Source: Aeromicrobium sp. 9AM (GTDB lineage: Bacteria > Actinomycetota > Actinomycetes > Propionibacteriales > Nocardioidaceae). From it: a stretch of 64,000 bases of DNA. Positions within the stretch are counted from its first letter, which is position 1. Every line of letters starts with the position of its first letter. Made by a program: the position numbers and the translations under genes. Shown one piece after another: positions 60,779-64,000 of the stretch. The stretch lies in assembly GCF_902506105.1 (NCBI RefSeq), contig NZ_LR733304.1, positions 2,131,353-2,195,352 on the forward strand, read 5' to 3'. A model generated the notes under the pieces. It was not told the origin of the DNA and ran no database searches. It worked only from the letters and a program-made list of their open reading frames with translations.

Positions 60779-61852
60779 TCACTCCGCGACGGGCAACTGG
60801 ACCGTGACGCTGAGGCCCCCGCCGTCGCGGGGTGCGAGCGTCAAGGTGCCGCCGTGGGCGTGCACGATGCTCTTGACGATCGCCAGCCCGAGACCGACGC
60901 CGGCGTGATCCGTGCGTACGCGTTGGGTGCCCCGCTGGAACGGTTCGGTGAACGTGGAGACGAGCTGCGCGGACACGATCGCACCGGTGTTCTCGACCCG
61001 GAGCACCGCGGTGTCGGCATGTGCCTCGGTGGCGACCCACACGGTGCCGCGATCAGGCGAGTTGTGGACGATCGCGTTGTGCACGAGGTTCGTCACCATC
61101 TGCAGCAGGAGCGGGTGCGAGCCCGTCGTGACGACTACCTCCCCTGAGGTCTCGATCGTGATGCCGCCCTTCTCTGCGAGGGGGAGCAGCGTCTCGGTGG
61201 CCTCTTCCACGACGAGCGACAGGTCGACGGGAGCTCGCGTGAACGACTGCTGATCGGCGCGACTCAGCAGGAGCAGCGCCTCGGTGAGGTCGATCGCCCG
61301 CGTGTTGACGAAGTGCAGCCGCTCGATCAGCTCGGCGGTGTTGGGGTTCGGATCGGTGCGGGCGACCTCGAGCAGCGTCTGGGTGATGGCCAGCGGCGTA
61401 CGCAGCTCGTGGGAGGCGTTGGCCGCGAACCTCTGCTGCTCCGCGTCGTGCGCCTCGAGCCTGGTCAGCATGGCGTCGAAGTCGTCGGCGAGGTCGCGGA
61501 ACTCGTCCTTGCGGCCCTCCAGCCGAATCCGGTGCGAGAGCGATCCGTCCGCGACGAGTCGGGTCGCGTTGGTGATCCGCGTCAGGGGCGCGAGCATGCT
61601 GCCGGCCAGGATCCAGCCTCCGACCAGGCCGAAGACCAGCAGGCACACCAGCATGATGGCCACCTTGGGGGCGAAGGCATCCATCAGGTCGGAGCGGTCG
61701 GGTCCACTCGCGGGGCCGAACATCACCTCAGGGACGTACCGCAGCAGGAAGACCCACACGACCGCGAGCAGCATGACGCCCGCGATCATGATGAACCCGG
61801 CATAGCTGAGGGTCAGCTTGAGGCGGACGCTCAGCCCGGGCTGCCTATCCAC
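60779..61852 (-). CDS. Sensor histidine kinase
   Basis: Two-component kinase, about 357 residues. Two transmembrane helices (LSYAGFIMIAGVMLLAVVWV and VAIMLVCLLVFGLVGGWILA) flank a short extracellular loop of about 30 residues, followed by HAMP, a HisKA box NASHELRTPLAITQTLLEVA, and an ATPase domain (NLVHNAIVHN, GVGLGLAIVKSIVHAHGG). GTG at 61852 overlaps the response regulator stop by 8 bases. Signal unknown. Confidence 0.9.
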   Translation of the reverse strand: MDRQPGLSVRLKLTLSYAGFIMIAGVMLLAVVWVFLLRYVPEVMFGPASGPDRSDLMDAFAPKVAIMLVCLLVFGLVGGWILAGSMLAPLTRITNATRLVADGSLSHRIRLEGRKDEFRDLADDFDAMLTRLEAHDAEQQRFAANASHELRTPLAITQTLLEVARTDPNPNTAELIERLHFVNTRAIDLTEALLLLSRADQQSFTRAPVDLSLVVEEATETLLPLAEKGGITIETSGEVVVTTGSHPLLLQMVTNLVHNAIVHNSPDRGTVWVATEAHADTAVLRVENTGAIVSAQLVSTFTEPFQRGTQRVRTDHAGVGLGLAIVKSIVHAHGGTLTLAPRDGGGLSVTVQLPVAE

Positions 61853-62540
61853 GATCGCGGCCCTCGGCCGGTACGTGCGCAGGGTCGTCGATCCGGTAGC
61901 CGACGCCGGGCACCGTCGCGATGATCCAGGGCTCGCCGAGCCGCTTGCGCAGCGCGGAGACCGTGATGCGTACGGCGTTGGTGAACGGATCGGCGTTCTC
62001 GTCCCACGCCTGCTCCAGCAGCTGCTCGGCGCTGACGACACCGCCTTCGGCCGCGACGAGCACCTCGAGCACCGCGAACTGCTTGCGGGTGAGCGCAACG
62101 TAGCGGCCGTCGCGATAGACCTCACGGCGGAACGGGTCGAGCCGGAGGCCGGCGATCTCTCGCACGGGTGGCCGGTTGTGGGGGCGCCGGCGATCGAGGG
62201 CCCGGAGGCGGAGCACCAGCTCCCGGAGGTCGAATGGCTTGGTCAGGTAGTCGTCCGCGCCCAGCTCGAACCCGGTCGCCTTGTCGTCGAGACGATCGGC
62301 GGCGGTCAGCATGAGGATCGGCATGCCGCTGCCGGAGGCGACGATGCGCGTGGCGATCTCGTCGCCGGTGGGCCCGGGGACGTCACGGTCGAGGACCGCG
62401 ATGTCGTACGTGTTGATGCTCAGCAGCTCGAGGGCCGTGTCACCATCACCGGCGATGTCGGCGGCGATCGCCTCGAGCCGCAACCCGTCGCGGATCGCCT
62501 CAGCCATGTAGGGCTCGTCCTCGACGATCAGCACACGCAC
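61845..62540 (-). CDS. OmpR/PhoB-type response regulator
   Basis: Response regulator of 231 residues. The receiver domain shows VRVLIVEDEP, the phospho-acceptor Asp in IAVLDRDVPG and Lys in DDYLTKPFD; the C-terminal winged helix shows LTRKQFAVLEVLVAAEGGVV and FTNAVRITVSALRKRLGEPW. GTG at 62540 begins the receiver directly. First gene of the two-component operon with the kinase at 60779-61852. Confidence 0.92.
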   Translation of the reverse strand: MRVLIVEDEPYMAEAIRDGLRLEAIAADIAGDGDTALELLSINTYDIAVLDRDVPGPTGDEIATRIVASGSGMPILMLTAADRLDDKATGFELGADDYLTKPFDLRELVLRLRALDRRRPHNRPPVREIAGLRLDPFRREVYRDGRYVALTRKQFAVLEVLVAAEGGVVSAEQLLEQAWDENADPFTNAVRITVSALRKRLGEPWIIATVPGVGYRIDDPAHVPAEGRDRG

Positions 62541-62662
62541 ACCATCGATGCTACGAGTCCGCGCGTATCGCCGGCGTATCCAAAACCACATACTCACCGG
62601 CAACATCACGCTGCCTTGACTGGCCGCATGCCTCCCACTGCACCCGCACCGGCGACATCCCG

Positions 62663-63772
62663 GTGCTGACCGTCAGCCCGATCAGCGCCGGGGAGCACCT
62701 CGCGTTCGTACGGGCACAGGAGTCGGCCAGCTTCCTGCAGACCCCGGCCTGGGGACAGGTCAAGACCGAGTGGCGCAGCGAGTCCCTCGGCTGGTTCGAC
62801 GGCGGACAGCTGGTCGGCGCCGGGCTCGTCCTGCACCGGCCGGTGCCGCGGCTCGAGCGCTTCACCCTCGCCTACCTGCCCGAGGGTCCGGTCATCGACT
62901 GGACCGGCGACATCGGCGCGTGGCTCGACCCGCTGGCGGCGTACCTCAAGGCTCGCGGCGCATTCGCGATCCGGCTCGGCCCGCCCGTACGCACGGACAG
63001 CTGGAGCTCGGCGCAGGTCAAGCAGGGCATCGCCGACCCGGGCATCACGCGACTCACGGACCTGCCCAGCCAGGAGTTCAACGAGGTCGGCGCCCGGGTG
63101 ACCAGCCAGCTCACCGCCGCGGGATGGCTGCCGCAGAGCCCTGAGCATGGCTTCGGGACGGGGCACCCGCAGTTCACCTACGAGCTGCCGCTGGTCGGCC
63201 GGACCGAGGACGACCTGCTGGCCGGCATGAACCAGTTGTGGCGCCGCAACATCAGGAAGGCAGCGAAGGCGGGCGTCGAGGTCAGCGTCGGCGACGACCT
63301 GAAGGCGTTCCACGACCTCTACGTCCACACCGCCGAGCGCGACCGGTTCACCCCGCGACCGCTGCGCTACTTCGAGACCATGTTCGCTGCGCTGGACGCC
63401 GAGGACCCCGGACGCATCAGGCTCCACCTTGCACGGCACGAGGGCACTCTCGTCGCCGCGGCCATCATGGCGCGGGTCGGCACGCGCGCCTGGTACGCGT
63501 ACGGCGCCTCGTCGAGCGAGAAGCGGGAGGTCCGCGGTTCGAACGCGTGCCAGTGGGCGATGATCCGCGACGCACTCGCGGCCGGTTCCGACGTCTACAG
63601 CCTGCGCGGGATCACCCCGACGCTCGACACCACCGACCCGCACGTCGGCCTCGTCCAGTTCAAGGTCGGCACCGGCGGCGAGGCCGTCAGGTACGTCGGC
63701 GAGTGGGACCTGCCGCTGCGGCCGATGCTCTATCGCGCCTTCGACCTCTACATGCGGCGGCGCGGGCGCTAG
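62663..63772 (+). CDS. FemX-like peptidoglycan bridge aminoacyltransferase
   Basis: FemAB family GNAT-duplicated transferase, 369 residues. Family segments: SFLQTPAWGQVKTEW near the N-terminus, LWRRNIRKAAKAGVEVSVGD (about 194-213) and NACQWAMIRDALAAGSDVYS. Such enzymes attach an amino acid from aminoacyl-tRNA to lipid II. GTG at 62663. Its stop overlaps the end of the convergent transposase fragment by 3 bases. Confidence 0.88.
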   Translation: MLTVSPISAGEHLAFVRAQESASFLQTPAWGQVKTEWRSESLGWFDGGQLVGAGLVLHRPVPRLERFTLAYLPEGPVIDWTGDIGAWLDPLAAYLKARGAFAIRLGPPVRTDSWSSAQVKQGIADPGITRLTDLPSQEFNEVGARVTSQLTAAGWLPQSPEHGFGTGHPQFTYELPLVGRTEDDLLAGMNQLWRRNIRKAAKAGVEVSVGDDLKAFHDLYVHTAERDRFTPRPLRYFETMFAALDAEDPGRIRLHLARHEGTLVAAAIMARVGTRAWYAYGASSSEKREVRGSNACQWAMIRDALAAGSDVYSLRGITPTLDTTDPHVGLVQFKVGTGGEAVRYVGEWDLPLRPMLYRAFDLYMRRRGR

Positions 63773-64000
63773 CTGTGATGCCCAGCCAGGTTGTCCAATC
63801 TGGTGATGGGCGCTTTCTGCCCGACTGCTGAGTGGGGCCGGTGGTGGTTGTATTCGTGGATCCATGATGGCAGCGCTGCGAGTCGTGCTGATTCGGAGTT
63901 GTAGAACTTCTTGAAAGCCCAGCCCTCGGCCAGTGTGCGGTGGAAGCGTTCGATCTTGCCGTTGGTCTGGGGCCGGTAGGGCCGGGTCTTCTTCGGAGTG
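63769..64000 (-). mobile_element. IS481-like transposase, C-terminal part (runs off the window)
   Basis: On the minus strand the frame reads TPKKTRPYRPQTNGKIERFH, then an HRTLAEGWAFKK region and YNHHRPHSAVG, the C-terminal part of an rve/DDE integrase-core transposase with the catalytic Glu in KIERFHRTL. The stop at 63769-63771 overlaps the femX stop. The 5' part lies beyond base 64000. No inverted terminal repeat can be confirmed from one end. Confidence 0.88.

Overview
The window is a high-GC actinobacterial chromosome segment. Gene content, operator types and gene order point to the Nocardioidaceae/Mycobacteriales side of the phylum, but genus is an inference because no rRNA or tRNA is present. 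Most of the window is an aerobic steroid (cholesterol-type) degradation locus. Its gene-by-gene equivalents are the Mycobacterium tuberculosis Rv3534c-Rv3574 genes. The locus is interrupted by one AT-richer accessory island (about 14.4-20.2 kb) and ends at an IS481-like transposase fragment at the right edge.

Layout. 1-6.55 kb: HIP (C/D-ring) module, with ipdE1/fadE30 (cut by the left edge) divergent from fadD3-echA-fadE31-fadE32-fadE33(ipdE2), and a perfect KstR2-type operator between them. 6.5-14.4 kb: housekeeping and accessory genes (short MDR reductase, ECF sigma with SnoaL domain plus DUF6069, secreted GH3 glucosidase, hydrolase, LLM oxidoreductase, and an Old Yellow Enzyme with a KstR-type operator). 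14.4-20.2 kb: island with HEPN + DUF262, a membrane/coiled-coil protein, a RelA/SpoT-like protein, an unknown protein, a long PIN-like protein, and a decayed copy of a membrane protein gene. 20.2-22.6 kb: MerR-alcohol dehydrogenase pair and a PGRS-like glycine-rich secreted protein. 22.6-31 kb: hsaADCB followed by a FAD monooxygenase and a polytopic membrane protein; divergent DUF1295 protein and FAD oxidoreductase; two KstR operators. 31-33.9 kb: frameshifted CPCC gene, 13E12-type HNH protein with SOS box, PEP mutase family protein, small ABM-like protein. 33.9-39.4 kb: hsaEGF divergent from kstD-hsd4B. 39.6-44 kb: unrelated small enzymes and an MFS/LysR pair. 44-58.8 kb: side-chain genes ltp2, a fused chsH2-chsH1 and a fused chsE1-chsE2, then an alpha/beta hydrolase, WS/DGAT, esterase, fadE34/chsE3, the regulator kstR, an SDR operon and a thioesterase. 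58.8-64 kb: LuxR-hydrolase, MddA-like membrane protein, two-component system, FemX-like protein, IS fragment.

How the genes work together. ChsE1-ChsE2, ChsE3 (FadE34), ChsH and Ltp2 shorten the sterol side chain. KstD opens ring B together with a KshAB not in this window. HsaA/B hydroxylates, HsaC cleaves ring A and HsaD hydrolyses the product. HsaE/G/F turn the released hydroxydienoate into pyruvate and propionyl-CoA, by analogy with the characterised pathway. FadD3, IpdE1/IpdE2 and FadE31/32 process the remaining HIP rings. KstR is encoded at 54929-55522; eight sites matching TnnAACnnGTTnnA lie at the promoters of most of these units and of several genes not usually placed in the pathway.

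Notable features are the two subunit fusions, palindromic repeats translated inside three acyl-CoA dehydrogenase genes, two extra genes attached to hsaADCB, and the island's candidate defence or toxin modules. Product calls rest on motifs and remembered family sequences; no database search was run.
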